Origin: Gigaspora margarita
Taxonomy: Eukaryota > Glomeromycota > Glomeromycetes > Diversisporales > Gigasporaceae
Reading direction: 5' to 3'
Length of the DNA: 64,000 nt
NCBI GenBank assembly: GCA_009809945.1
Contig: WTPW01002071.1
Span: 1-64,000 of the forward strand
The notes beneath the pieces are model-generated. The model was not told the DNA's origin and did not search any database. It worked only from the letters and a program-made list of their open reading frames with translations. Each line of letters opens with the position of its first letter. The stretch's first letter is position 1. This document shows positions 32,860-44,222 of the stretch, in pieces. The translations under genes were made by a program, and so were the position numbers.

Positions 32860-33080
32860 AATTTGAACAATTTTGAACAATTTTGAACAATTAAATAAAG
32901 TAAAATTACTTAAAATTTTATTAAAATAACTTATTTAAATTTTAACTGAAATGTGTTTAGCATCTAAAAAAATATATAGTTATATATTTTTTAGATAGAT
33001 TTATTAATTATTAAAGCCTGAACAAGCTTTGGACATTCTTGAATATTTGGACCATTTTGGATATAAACAAGACAAAAAAA
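32860..33080. repeat. Short tandem repeat TTTTGAACAAT and TTTGGACA-rich stretch
   Basis: Three copies of TTTTGAACAAT or close (32858-32891), then AT-rich DNA, then CTTTGGACATTCTTG and TTTGGACCATTTTGGA (33030-33060). Possibly the two ends of a decayed MITE; no target duplication identified. Confidence 0.35.
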
Positions 33081-33249
33081 GCTGTAGGTAGCCAAAATAT
33101 ACAACACTGCCCTCTGAAATTGAAGACTCAGGTCCTTTCAACAATAGCAACTACCAGGTAGCTCTTTTTATCAGATTCTTTATGCACTGGCTTCAATTTA
33201 ACTTTTCTAACTCTACATCTTTTTTATTTTTAATACAGGAATATTTTCA

Positions 33250-34170
33250 GATCCTGATTCTTATAATATAGGCTACTGGGTCTCTTTTTGCTTTATATCC
33301 ATTTCTACATACTCTTGTTCAACTTATATTAACCTTTTTTTCCAATTTTTGCAGACTTTTTTAAAACTCTTTCTATTTTGATAGCAATTATCAATGTCCA
33401 AGGTTTTTTTAACTTTGATAGGCTCTTTGATTTCATAAGTGGTCTTTCAAAATTTATCAGCCTTTTCTTCCATTTATTACAAGCATAATATAAAGCTTCT
33501 TCTTCTAGAGGTACTTCTGATTTATATTTATTATTTGCTTCATTTCTTTTTCCATCTTTATTAATTAATATTGCATTATTACTTTTTCTAGATCATTACT
33601 ATTCAAGATTTCTTTTTTCATGTTTAATTTCATTCCTCTAGACTCATCTATCTTAGTCAATTCTTGATAATCTATCAAGGTTTTCTTTTCAACTTTCATG
33701 CCACTTTCAAATCCAAGTCCAACTACTTTGTATATGTAATTCATCTTGGTAGCTTTTTCAATGACTTTGTAAGCTTTGTTGTCTTTCTGGTCTAATCTGG
33801 TTCTGACTTTTAGTACTATATTTTTGATTTTTTCAACTTTATTTTCACTTTTGTAGCAAGGTCCAACTGTATTTGTTTTGTTAGTACCTTTTAACTCCAT
33901 AGATTTTTGATAATATACGAATCCTTTATTTTCATCCTTTGCAATATTATTTTTTTTTCAGAGATTTCTGGACAGCTTTTTTCCTTCTTTCAGGGCCAAT
34001 TCTTGTATAAAATTGTCAAATGTAAAAAATTGGAAGTAGTTCTAGTTTAACTTCTTCTTCTTCAAGACCAATCTCAGCACCTTCAAAAAGCTCTTTAGGA
34101 ATGTAATATGATTCAAGAATATCTGTCAAGGTTCTTTTGTATTCTGGAACTTGAAAAAACTTTTGGTACA
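33250..34170 (-). pseudogene. Second Sel1-repeat pseudogene
   Basis: The minus strand contains DENKGFVYYQKSMELKG (around 33930-33885), then CYKSENKVEK, then VVGLGFESGMKVEKKTLIDY followed by QELTKIDESRGMKLN, down to 33565. The spacing FVYYQKS...G(Y/F)xSxxKVEK is that of Sel1 units, heavily worn. Upstream sequence (34170-33960) reads GAEIGLEEEEVKLELLPIFY and downstream (33550-33330) is also protein-like but stop-interrupted. The longest frame, 111 codons, is 33900-33565. No kinase motif is visible. It lies between direct repeat copies at 32286 and 35071, so it may have been carried or duplicated with them. Confidence 0.6.
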
Positions 34171-34921
34171 AAGACTATATGAGACACAACAGAAGTGCTT
34201 TATATGGACAGAATTATTTGAACATATGGAAATAAGTATATAATATTTTTTTCTTTTTTTTCTTCAAATATGTGGCTACTCCTGCTCACTTCTTCTATTA
34301 CTTCTAAAAAACATTCTAGGACCTATAAAAACTATTTTTTATCAAAGTTACAGTTTCTAAAAGTTTTATTGATAGTTGCTTGGTTTTTATCAGCTTGTTC
34401 TTTATTAGCTTGTTTTTGGTAAGTACAGTGAAATAGACAGTGCATATTTCTTCTAGATAGATTACTTGTAGGAAATTACTAATATAATGATCCTTTTTTT
34501 TACAATAGGTACACTTTATTTGTTTTTGTTTAATTAATTAGGGGTTTTAAGAGTTCTATGGTGCTTGCTGGGTTCAGGTCTCTTTCATTCGGGCATCAAC
34601 TTGTCTTTGGTTAAATACTGACAGTGGTAAATATTATATTTTTTTTTTTTTTTGTTAGACAAGACAGAATTTTGTAGAAATAAATTTATAGAAACAAAAC
34701 AAACAAAAAAAAAAATAAGTGAAAACAGTTTGTTGGTTTAAAAAAAAACAAACAAATAAGCACACTATTTCATCATTATTTCTTACTAAAAAAAACAATA
34801 CAAAAACAATACAAAAAAAATAAAATAGGTAAACTGTCACAAAATTTACTTGTAGTTGAAATTTTAGCCTTTAAATATAAATTCAAATAGGTGGTTTGTT
34901 ATCTCACAGTCATCACTAAAT
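34171..34921. other. Intergenic, homopolymer-rich, no gene seen
   Basis: Poly-T and poly-A tracts (for example 34639-34655). The Phe/Cys-rich open frame on the minus strand is a composition artefact. Confidence 0.3.
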
Positions 34922-35050
34922 TGTTAGAGCAGAAATCTGAAGTAGCATTAAAGAATAGACAACTACTAGCTATAATGATCTAAAAATATCTCATGATATA
35001 CCCAATGGTAAATTGCAATACAATTTGACAAGGCTAAAGTGTATCAGGTA
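34922..35050. repeat. Dispersed repeat (GCAGAAATCT...CTCATGATATACCCAATG), copy 2
   Basis: Partner of 29463-29582. Carries AGCAGAAATCTGAAGTAGCA and ATCTCATGATATACCCAATG, then AATTTGACAAGGCTAA and TATCAGGTATA. It immediately precedes the second 250-bp repeat, which suggests that both belong to one larger element. Confidence 0.6.
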
Positions 35051-35070
35051 TATAGTAAGCAAAAAAAACA

Positions 35071-35325
35071 GGTTGTTTATTTAATAAGAGACAATGAAAC
35101 CAAAATTAGTTTATCTTTATTTAATTTTTTATCAATTGATATTTTTCTACCTAATTGATCAATTCAATAATAATTGCTAAATAGTACTTTACATTTTCTT
35201 TTTATACTCAAATAGAATTCACTAATTTTTATCTCTATCCCACAATTTTTCTTAACCCAAATGTTAAAATCACACCATTTCAAAAACTTTATTGTCTTGT
35301 ATTCAATATCTCCAAAATTTGTATA
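35071..35325. repeat. Dispersed 250-bp repeat, copy 2
   Basis: Direct copy of 32286-32540, with differences mainly in the middle (32375-32400 against 35155-35190). Confidence 0.75.
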
Positions 35326-35575
35326 GGGATTACTATCAATTTTTTATTAGTTATTGGATAGTAATCAATTTAAATCCCCCTGACAAGGACTATTGATTAA
35401 GATAGTAATTGGTAATAATTAGCAATAATCAATAGATATCAGATTAAAAATCATGAATAATAATTCTAATAAATATTATTATACTGTATATTTATTTTTA
35501 AATGTTTTATAGGTTTTTACAAGTTTTCACAATGTTTTGCAATTTAATATAAAATTTTATATTTTTTTATTTATT

Positions 35576-36047
35576 ACAAGTTTACTTAGAGCTTAAAATT
35601 ATAATTCATTAGTAAATTTTTTATATTATATAGAAATTTCTATATTTTTATTGAAAAAATGTGTTTGTCACCGGAGCATGATTGACCAATTAGATCGTGT
35701 AATGTTATGATCAAAACAAAACAAAACATTGAAACTACTATCGTTAGAATCGGGTTAGAGCCATAGTTAGGGTTCGGGTAAAGCTTCAGATATAGTAAAA
35801 TTTTGCTAGAAATTTTTTTTTGCATAAAAAAAAGTAGGTTCATAGACAAAATTTTAAGTTAGAAGTGATTTTTCAAAAAAATCAAAGTTTTTGCATTTTT
35901 CATATTACACATAATCCTTTGATCTAATTGGTTGATCACACTCCGGTGACAAATAGATTCACACATTTTTATTAATAAAAATATAGAAAATTTAGAATAA
36001 TGCAAATTTTATAATGAATTATAACTTTGAGCTCTAAGTAAACTTGT
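35576..36047. mobile_element. Foldback element, 470 bp
   Basis: Ends ACAAGTTTACTTAGAGCTTA and ACAAGTTTACTTAGAGCTCA (right, reverse complement). A second inner pair has TTTGTCACCGGAGCATGATT (35667) against TTTGTCACCGGAGTGTGATC (reverse complement, near 35950). Arms total about 110 bp each, with a gap of partial match. The centre holds CGGGTTAGAGCCATAGTTAG then GGTTCGGG. No open frame; target duplication not identified. Confidence 0.6.
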
Positions 36048-36189
36048 TTAGCACTTAAAAATATACTATTATAGTATATTTTTTATTTTATATAAGTTTA
36101 ATTAATGCTCAAAGTTTTAACTATTAACAATATATTATATTTATATATAATTATATATATTACAAGAGTAGAATGGGCGCTATCGGCAC

Positions 36190-36705
36190 CCCTGTTAAAT
36201 TATGTAGTTAAATATGAGTTAGTTTTGAAATTATTATTTTTTTGTAAAGAATTCTGCTATGAAGCCTTATTATTTTGGTAACTACAATATATGATTAAGG
36301 TTAGGTTAGTTTGTATAAATTATCAAATTAGAATTAATGTAATTTTTACTATGAGTTACTACAAAAAATTCTGCTATTTAAAACTCGTTACGTAATTGGT
36401 GATCACAGTATTATTTAAAGTTGAGGTAGATTTTATTGGAATTGTCTTGTATTTTCAATATAGTTGAGTTGGTTTGCATTAGAATTATCATAATTTTTAT
36501 TATAAGTTACTATAAATATTTTGTTGTTACAGAATTAGTTATTCCAATAAAGATGAAAATATAAGTTAGCTTGTCTTGGAATTATCATATATCTTTTATG
36601 AATTACTATAAAAAATACAGTTATGAACCTATTCAACACACCATACATAGTTAAGGTTGAATTTGCATTGAAATTACTGTATTTTGAAAATGTAAAAAAA
36701 AGTTC
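36190..36705. repeat. Diverged tandem repeat, units of about 100-145 bp
   Basis: Recurring order of GTTAAGGTT or GTTGAGGT, TTTGCATTGAAATTA, GAGTTACTATAAAAAAT and TTCTGCTATGAAGCC. Markers lie near 36246, 36365, 36515 and 36610. A further unit continues at 37478-37700 after the hAT insertion 36714-37469, so the insertion landed in the array. Confidence 0.5.
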
Positions 36706-36713
36706 ATTAAAAC

Positions 36714-37469
36714 TAGAGATTGTATCTATCAAAAATTTTAACTCTGGGTTACCCGCCCGTACAAAAAATCATTACCGGGTTACAAACTGGGTTACCTGGG
36801 TAAACTGGATAACCTGGGTAACCCAGATGACAAGTGTATATTGTATGTATGTATATACATCTCATTTACTTATTACCAGCTACGGCCTTTAGATCATGTT
36901 TGTTACGTATACCCATTCACTCAAAGATTTTACTTTTTAGTTTATAGGTATTAAAGATCATGATTTTAAGACATGTTATCAAGCATTTTCGGATCTTTGA
37001 ATTGCTTGATTATTTGATTTTAGCATTTAAAATCTACATATAGTACAAGAATAGAATATTCGTATTGGCTTTTAAAACCTTTTGCATTGTGAAGCTAAAT
37101 GTTTTTATACTATTATTAAACTTTTACTAATTAATAAGTACCTTTTTTTAGTGAAACATTATGATTATAAATATTATATTTATGAAGAAATTATCGCTAT
37201 GAATTTAAAAATATATATTATTTTATATACTAATTACTCAAATCAAAAATTTTATCACTGCTGAATCATAAACTTATTGAATCGGCCAAACAATCATTCG
37301 GTCAATTTTCACCAAATGTCCAAAAATTTATGAGAACAGCTTTAGTTCCTCAAGCTGCATCATGGATTTACAGATAACTAATACAGGTCACCTGGGTAGC
37401 AAGGGTCATGACCCGGTTAATGGGTGTTATGCGGGTTACTCAGGTAACCTTATACGGGTACAATCTCTA
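36714..37469. mobile_element. hAT-type element, 756 bp, with carried coding fragment
   Basis: Ends TAGAGATTGTATC and TAGAGATTGTACC (right, reverse complement); target duplication ATTAAAAC (36706-36713) / ATCAAAAC (37470-37477), 7 of 8. Subterminal regions carry GGGTTACCTGGGTAA and CACCTGGGTAGC-type words on both strands (36745-36835, 37385-37465). The interior contains an open fragment (37234-37377) with host-like composition. Confidence 0.75.
37234..37377 (+). pseudogene. Carried gene fragment in hAT element, unidentified
   Basis: The plus frame reads LLKSKILSLLNHKLIESAKQ then SFGQFSPNVQKFMRTALVPQ and AASWIYR, stop. The part from HKLIESAKQ has the balanced amino-acid content of a real protein, unlike the AT-driven frames around it. 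Upstream (37082-37233) a different frame (CEAKCFYTIIKLLLINKYLF) may be its continuation after a frameshift. Parent gene unknown. Confidence 0.4.
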
Positions 37470-37909
37470 ATCAAAACTTGCTTGCTATTATAATAATTAC
37501 AATATTTGGTTGAATTCATTTGCATTGTAGTTATTATAGTTTATATCATGTCACTGTAAAAAATTCTGCAGCAAAGCTTACCATTTCAGCGATATATATA
37601 TTATAATTTACTAATATATGTTATTAACGTTATCCATATTTCAGTTAATTTAATATCAACAAAGTGTGTATAACAAATGAAAGTTTGAAAAATTATAGAT
37701 GACAATTGAGAATGTGAAATATTAGTTATTTCAATTTTCAGAATTGATTATTAATTCATAGATTAAATTATAACAATCCAGTATGGCATAAAGGTAGCTG
37801 ATTTAATATAACCAATCAAATTTTATAAAGATTACATCGTATGACCAAATATCATTTTATAATATTAAATAGGAAAGGATAGAATTAGGACATATTTTTA
37901 TGGAACCTA

Positions 37910-38559
37910 CAGTATGGGACAGCATAAGATATCCACTTTTTCCGAGTGTGCCAAATTTTTGAAAAAAATTTTATGATAAAAATAAATAAAAAAATTTTTC
38001 AACCAATCATAATTCATAAAAATAATAAATACACAGCAAATTTTTACAAACCACATACTTTAAATTGTATCTACTTTTTCAAAATCAAAAATTTTAAAAA
38101 TCCCTTTTTCATTTGTTGTTTAAACAAAAAACAAGAAATTTGAAAAAGGGATTTTTAAAATTTTTAATTTTAAAAAAGTCATTAGCAAATTGGATGTCTT
38201 ATGTAGGGATGCACCAGTCTGGTCTGGTCCGTCCTGGTCCTAGTAGACCATAATTATAGTATTTTTGGTCCTGGTCCCAGTCCGTCCGCAGTCCCAAACG
38301 GTCCTTAATGAATAAATCTTATTGGTCATAAATGACATAATTACTTATTGTCAGATGTAAACAAACATCACATGATCTGTGTTACATCTGATCGAGTAAT
38401 TTGATTGGGTGTTATGAATATTACAGTTTGTTTACAAGAACCGGTCCAGGACCAGTTCCAAACTGGGACTGATAAGACCATGAGACTATTGAAAAGACCG
38501 GCCCTGGACCAGTCTTTTTCAGGACTGGTGCATCCCTAGGCTTATGCTGTCCCATACTG
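37910..38559. mobile_element. TA-target MITE (CAGTATGGGATAGC family), copy 2, with nested hAT MITE
   Basis: Ends CAGTATGGGACAGCATAAGA (left) and CAGTATGGGACAGCATAAG (right, reverse complement), continuing as ATCCA; TA at 37908-37909 and 38560-38561. Internally it has a strong hairpin (38066-38175, CAAAAATTTTAAAAATCCCT against the reverse). About 310 bp without the hAT MITE 38204-38538 that sits near its right end. Same family as 5980-6393. Confidence 0.8.
38204..38538. mobile_element. hAT-type MITE, 335 bp
   Basis: Ends TAGGGATGCACCAGTCTGGT and TAGGGATGCACCAGTCCTGA (right, reverse complement); target duplication GTCTTATG (38196-38203) / GGCTTATG (38539-38546), 7 of 8. Subterminal GGTCCTGGTCC / GGACCAGTCC words in both orientations. 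Removing it rejoins the right end of the TA-target MITE. Confidence 0.85.
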
Positions 38560-38561
38560 TA

Positions 38562-39918
38562 CTATATTGTATTATAGTATGTATGCACACTTTTTCAATT
38601 GATACAACTAGATATCAAATACTAGTTGCAATGTATAATGATGTATTCTATTATTAGTCAAGACACTTTTTTTATCCAATCAGATAATTAAGAACAGGCA
38701 CACTCATGACGGCTAGTAATTTTGATTGATTGATTGAAATAAATTTTTATTTTTTTTTTTGTTTTACAATATTAAGTATAAATATCTTATAATAGTCAAA
38801 TCAAATAAATTCGCAATGAATAAATAAGTAAGCTGTTATTTTTAATTGTGTGATAAAAAAAATCTTGAATGCAAACTTGTGATAGAATTTTACAGGAGGG
38901 TCACTAAAATTCTGGGTCAGATGTATTGGATCTAGGTCAGTGTTTAGTCCTAGTTGTTAGCAGATTCTATAGTGAAATTATCAGCTGGACATCTTTTACT
39001 TAATGAATGGATATGATTTATTAGTAAAATGTTTTATGATCTTGGAGACAAAATTGATCATTTCTGATCCAGCTGACCATAATACTGATGCATACCAAAG
39101 CATTCCGACCTGTAATTTTGGGGACCCCCCTGTATGAGTTCTTCTTATAAATAGCTACTCGATGCATAAGTATTGAGGCAGCTTTTGTCTTGAATCTATT
39201 CATCTAATTGAAACATGTGATAGGCCCAGTTATAGTCACATGTTCAATTGATTGAGAAATCCTAAGCATGCAGTAAGTATGTAATCAGTGATATAAAAAT
39301 GTAGTAATTAATTATGCAATTATGATGTGATTATGATGAAGATAATTTAGTAGCATTAGCAAGTATGTACTAATTGAATAAATATAGATTATAGTATTTT
39401 TTTAGTAAGCCTGAGAAGTTGATGTGAATTATTTTCGAATCCAACTTTCATTCTGGTTGCATCAACCCTTTCCTCCCACCCTGCTAAGATGGCAGCTATA
39501 AATTGTGTCCTGATATATAAAGTTGGTTTGATTGGCCTGCTGAAACAGTAGCCAAAAACTGTGACCTGTCAGAACAATAATTACATATGTAGAAATAGCT
39601 TGTCATGATGAAAACATGATCTTTAAATTAATAAAAAAATAATGATGCTAAGTAAAATTGTATTGATTGCTTGATAGTAGAAGAACAATAACCTTTATGA
39701 TAATTTACTTATAAATAAGAAACAAAGCAAAGTGCTAAAAATAGTATTAATTTAAATTACGATTCGATCATTAAGGTCACGAAAAAATGTAAAAATACAG
39801 GCTTTATTATAATAGGACCCAGATTTAATCTTGCTATTTTTAAATTTGCCATTATTAAATAAATTCAGTTAATGATTAATAAATTTGGTATGGGTCTATA
39901 AAAAATTGTAATGTTATA
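38562..39918. other. Intergenic; one weak open stretch
   Basis: A 60-codon minus-strand open frame (39203-39021) reads MNRFKTKAASILMHRVAIYK and so on, ending DQFCLQDHKTFY. The stretch 38880-39230 is less AT-rich than its surroundings and may be an old transposon fragment, but no family could be named. Nothing else seen. Confidence 0.25.
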
Positions 39919-40150
39919 AAATTATATTAATCAATATACAATAACAATAATCTGATTTTAAAACATCATACTATCAGTCATTATTATCTAATTAAACTAA
40001 TTTAGTTAGAGTTATTTGCAAATTCTACAATATATTAATCGATATACAATACAATAATAATCTGATTTTAAAAACATCATATTATTATAGTTATTGTTAT
40101 TTAATTAAACTAATTTAGTTAGAGTCATTCGCAAATTCTACAAACAGTAT
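39919..40150. repeat. Tandem duplication, about 115-bp unit
   Basis: Two head-to-tail copies, each running from TATATTAATCAATATACAAT (or TATATTAATCGATATACAAT) through AATCTGATTTTAAAA, ATTAAACTAATTTAGTTAGA and GCAAATTCTACAA. A handful of substitutions separate them. Confidence 0.75.
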
Positions 40151-40669
40151 AAATTATCAAATCAACCAATCAAATCAGATAAAAAGTACATTTGCATAAA
40201 CAGGTATAATTTTATATTAGTTTGATTATTAAACATTATATTTTAAATTAAATAAATTTTATTATATATTATTATACATTCTTTATAAAAAAAATAAAAA
40301 AAAATAACAAAAAAAAAATAAAATCAAAAAAACTAAATCTGAAAAAAATAATGAAAATGAAAAAAATAGTAATATTTTAAACTACTTTTGCACTTCATTG
40401 CATATTACTAGCTAGCTTTATAGACTTATTTATTCCTTACTTCCTTTAAAACTTTGCAAGAAAACAACTTGACTTTTCTGGCACTTTACAAGAACACTAA
40501 TTCTAACTTTTCCAGCACTTTGTAAGAAGTAGCAAATATAAGTGAATATAAGTGAATATAATAGTTAAACCAAAAAAAGGAAATAATAGCTAACTACAGA
40601 GTGAGAAATTAAGTAAATTAGATGTGAAAGTAGTTGTTTTTATTTTTTTTGTTATTTTTTTTCAGGTTT

Positions 40670-40709
<40 letters not shown>

Positions 40710-41479
40710 ATATGTAATAAAATATGTAATATTTAAAATATTAAATAATAAATAATAAAAAAAATAAAATTTTATATTAAATTGCAAAAACTTGCAAATA
40801 TTGTATATTTAATTTAAAATATAATATATAATAATAATAAATAAAAAAATAAAACTTGCGAAAACTTGCGAAAACCTGTAAAATGTTTAAAAATTTGCAA
40901 AAAGCATGATTATGTGAATATAATAATTATTAATTGATATCAAATTAGATATATATCGATTAACCAGATATATATCAATTACTATCACTATAAATAGAAA
41001 TCAGCAGGAGTATTGAATATTGATATATATCTTACTTGGCTAGTAATCGATATATATCTATATATAAAATTTGCTGATAATTATTGATTAATAAAGGTTG
41101 TTATCCATGAAAGGTTTAATCTTAACTCTTATACTTATTTCTCTTAATTGGTCATGATCGATCAATTGATCAAATATTTAACTATAAATGGTCTGTTACT
41201 TGTCTGAATCTGAGTTGATTTAAGACAAAATCTGCCTTGATACTTATATATTAAGCAAACTTTATACTACTGTATATACACAAAAAAAATAAGGGTTATA
41301 TACCAGTATTATTGCACTTTGCAAAAAAATGTAACCTCTGCAGATCATAATACTAGATAAGAATTAGAGATTTAGCAGATTTTTTGTAGTTTTAAAAATC
41401 TTAAAAATTTTTAAATAAAATATATCTATATCAAGTATTTTAATAATTATTGTATTTTTTTTAACACAGTTTAATAATC
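40151..41479. other. Very AT-rich intergenic with long poly-T
   Basis: Holds a run of about 36 T (about 40670-40705) and an AT-rich zone. At 40940-41070 there are four ATATATATCGATTA-type words in both orientations. No coding frame. Confidence 0.4.
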
Positions 41480-41746
41480 ATCATATGGGGGTGAGTCAAT
41501 AGAAATCAAGCAAATTTTTTATAATAAAATTTTTTTGAAATGTTAAACAGAAATAACTTAACAAAAATTTAATCAAATTTGATAAAAAATTTTTTAAACT
41601 AATTTTATAAACCTGTAGAATTAATTTAAAAAAAAAAATTATTAAATTTGATTAAGTTTTTGTTAAATTATCTTGATTTAAACTTTTAAAAAAAAGTACT
41701 AAAAAAAATTTGGTTGATTTCTATTAACTCACCCCATATTTTTACT
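41480..41746. mobile_element. Single-hairpin MITE related to the hairpin arrays
   Basis: Inverted ends ATATGGGGGTGAGTCAATAG then AAATCAAGC against ATATGGGGTGAGTTAATAGA then AATCAACC (right, reverse complement). The inner palindrome is AATTTAATCAAATTTGATAA / TTATTAAATTTGATTAAGTT around TATAAACCTGTAGAATTAAT, then GTTAAATTATCTTGATTTAA. The ATCAAATTTGAT arm and the outward AT-CTTGAT...AAACTTT word correspond to one unit of array B, so this looks like a one-unit relative with its own ends. About 267 bp. Confidence 0.65.
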
Positions 41747-42920
41747 ATAATTTAATAACCATTATTTTTTACTTTTCTTTAACATAGTTTTAATAATCAT
41801 TGTAATTTTATTTTTCTTTCAATATAGTTGTTGCATATAGTAATAATTTGAAACAGTGTATAATTTATTTGTATTATGATAATTATTTCAATATTACAAA
41901 TTGCAAAGCTTTTTTATATTAGTAAAATTTTGTAAAAAAAGTGTTACAAATTTATAAAAAAATGGAGACTATAACTAATCCTTGGTAACAAGTACCTGGA
42001 TAGCAAAAATGTTTAATTGAAGTGACATGAATATGGGTAAAAATATTTATTATACTTATATTATTTATATTAGCAACTTCTTTAGAACTTATATTAAATA
42101 ATAGAAATTGCGAAATATTATTCAAGAAAATTCAAGCTTATATCTTGATAAAACAATTTTGCAAATAGAAGCTCAAACTGGCAAAAATGTATCAATTTCT
42201 TCTATATGGTGTTCATTAGCTTACTATGAAATAATACAAAAAAGATAATAAATTTATATATACAAATAGGACTCCAGACATCTCTCATATAGATTATAAC
42301 TGGATTTTGACCAATTTTGGTCCAATTTGCTAAAAATAACAAAACTACATTTTTTAAATAACTTTTGATCTAGTAATCAGAATTGAATAAATTTTTTTGT
42401 TAGATGCACCTTACTGAGTGCTTTATTTTTAAAAAAAGTTTATTCAAATTGGGCTACTAGATGCCAAGATAATTGCCAAAAACTGTCTTTTTTTGCTTTT
42501 CAAATTTTAGAGGTTTTTACTAAAAAAAATAAAGTATTACCTTTGTACTAGATGTCTAAGGTCCTATACAAATATACAAGTATAATAATATATTTCTTAT
42601 TTAATGGGTATCCATTAGTTCTTTGTACTAAATTTAGTACAATTTAAAAAAATTATTTTACAATAACAAAAAATAATTTTTATTAAAACTTTGCTAAAAT
42701 ATACTTTAATATTAGCATTGTTATTATACAAAATTTTAGTCAAAGTTATATATAAAAATTTTGTATAAATTAACTTTAAACAAAATTTATTTTTTACAAA
42801 ATTTGATGTACTAAATTTAGTACAGTAGTAAAAATATAATTAAAAATCAAATTTATAATATAACAATAAAAATAATAAAATTATAGATTATTTTTAATCT
42901 GTATTTGATTTTAAAAATCG

Positions 42921-43278
42921 AGTTTACTAAAACACACCACTGGTACCAACACCACAATAATTTTTTACCAATTGCATTTTTAAATACAGTGTAATGTAAA
43001 AATCTTGTGTAATATAAATTTTTTGCCATTTTGCTATTTTTTTCAAAAATAACTTCTAACTCAAAATTTCATCTATAAAACCATCTTTTTTTTAAAAAAA
43101 AAATTCATTGTGAAATTTCACTATATACTATGCCTCACCCTAACTTCTAACTATTAACTCTCATTTAACATTTATTAAATTCAATTTTTGTTTATTTTTT
43201 TTTGTTTATTTTTTTATATTGATCTTCATTTTATACCACATACTAGTGTTGAACACCAGTAGTGTGTTTTAGTAAACT
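42921..43278. mobile_element. MITE with 25-bp inverted ends
   Basis: AGTTTACTAAAACACACCAC then TGGT (left) against AGTTTACTAAAACACACTAC then TGGT (right, reverse complement), one mismatch in 24. A second pair inside (CAACACCAC against GTGTTGAACACC) follows. No target duplication certain. Confidence 0.65.
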
Positions 43279-43462
43279 TGTTAAAAATATAAAAAAAATT
43301 ATTAAAATAAAATTAATAGATTTGTCATTAGGGGATCAAAGCCAAAAATAGTTAAATTTACTTATAAAATTTATAGTAAATTAATAGTAAACTAATAGTA
43401 AACTAATAGTAAATTTATAGTAAATTTAATTTAAAAGAGTAGAAATAAATTTTTATTAAAAA

Positions 43463-43775
43463 TTTTATTAAGCTAATAGCCTTGGATTTTTAATTAAAAT
43501 TTGCAGAGCTAGCTTTTCTAATTATTGTAAAAATAAATTTACTTAATTTTACTAAAAAATTTTATAAAATATATAGATTTTAGTTTTTATAATTATATAT
43601 TTTTTGTAAATTTATATATATATATATATACATGTTTATATATAAAAAGTAAATATAAAAATATTTGTATTTTAGTGAGTTTATAGTCAAATTGAATGAT
43701 TTTATTATTATTAGAATCAGAAAAACTAGCCCTACAAACTTTAATTAAAAATCTTGAGCTATTACCTTAATAAAA
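43463..43775. repeat. Inverted repeat with shared arm module
   Basis: TTTTATTAAGCTAATAGCCT then TGGATTTTTAATTAAAATTT and GCAGAGCTAGCTTTTCT pairs with the reverse complement of 43690-43775 (GTAGGGCTAGTTTTTCTGAT then TCTAATAATAATAAAATCAT). The arm resembles module 1 of the arm of the 21725 element (GTAGAGCTC...CTGATTCTAATGATAG). Confidence 0.6.
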
Positions 43776-44222
43776 TATTTTTTAATTACCAATTAACTTA
43801 AAATTTTAAAAATTAATCAAATTTTTTAATCAAAATTTTTAGCTTAAAAATTTAATTTTACTATAAATAATTATAAAATATTAAAAATATTTAATAAAAA
43901 AAATTAATTTTTATTAAATATTTTATATTAAAAATAGTTTTATTAAAATTTTATATTATAATTATTAAATTTTATTATAAGTAAAAACTTGTATTAAAGT
44001 TTAATAATTTTTTATTTTTAAGTTCATTTTTGAGCCAATAAATATAAATTTTATCAAAAAGATATACTTTTAAAATGACAACTAGATTAGATAGATATAT
44101 ATTTATCTATTATAAAAATTTGATATAAGGTTAATAATAAAATTTTTTCTAAATTCCAGTTTTTTAACTATACTAAATTAAGCCTTTTGTACTAAATTTA
44201 TTATAGCTAATGGATACTCATT

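Larger units (their letters stand above)
42601..44222. mobile_element. Foldback element with nested inverted repeats
   Basis: Outer arms: ATGGGTATCCATTAGTTCTT then TGTACTAAATTTAGTACAA (left, 42605-42645) against GAGTATCCATTAGCTATAAT then AAATTTAGTACAAAAGG (right, reverse complement, 44180-44222). Between them are two further inverted structures (42921-43278 and 43463-43775). Extremely AT-rich and non-coding. Confidence 0.5.

Noticed and set aside
39021..39203. 60-codon frame ending FCLQDHKTFY as a real gene
   Set aside because: Could be an old transposon fragment, but no start, splice or family evidence; left as a note in the intergenic entry.
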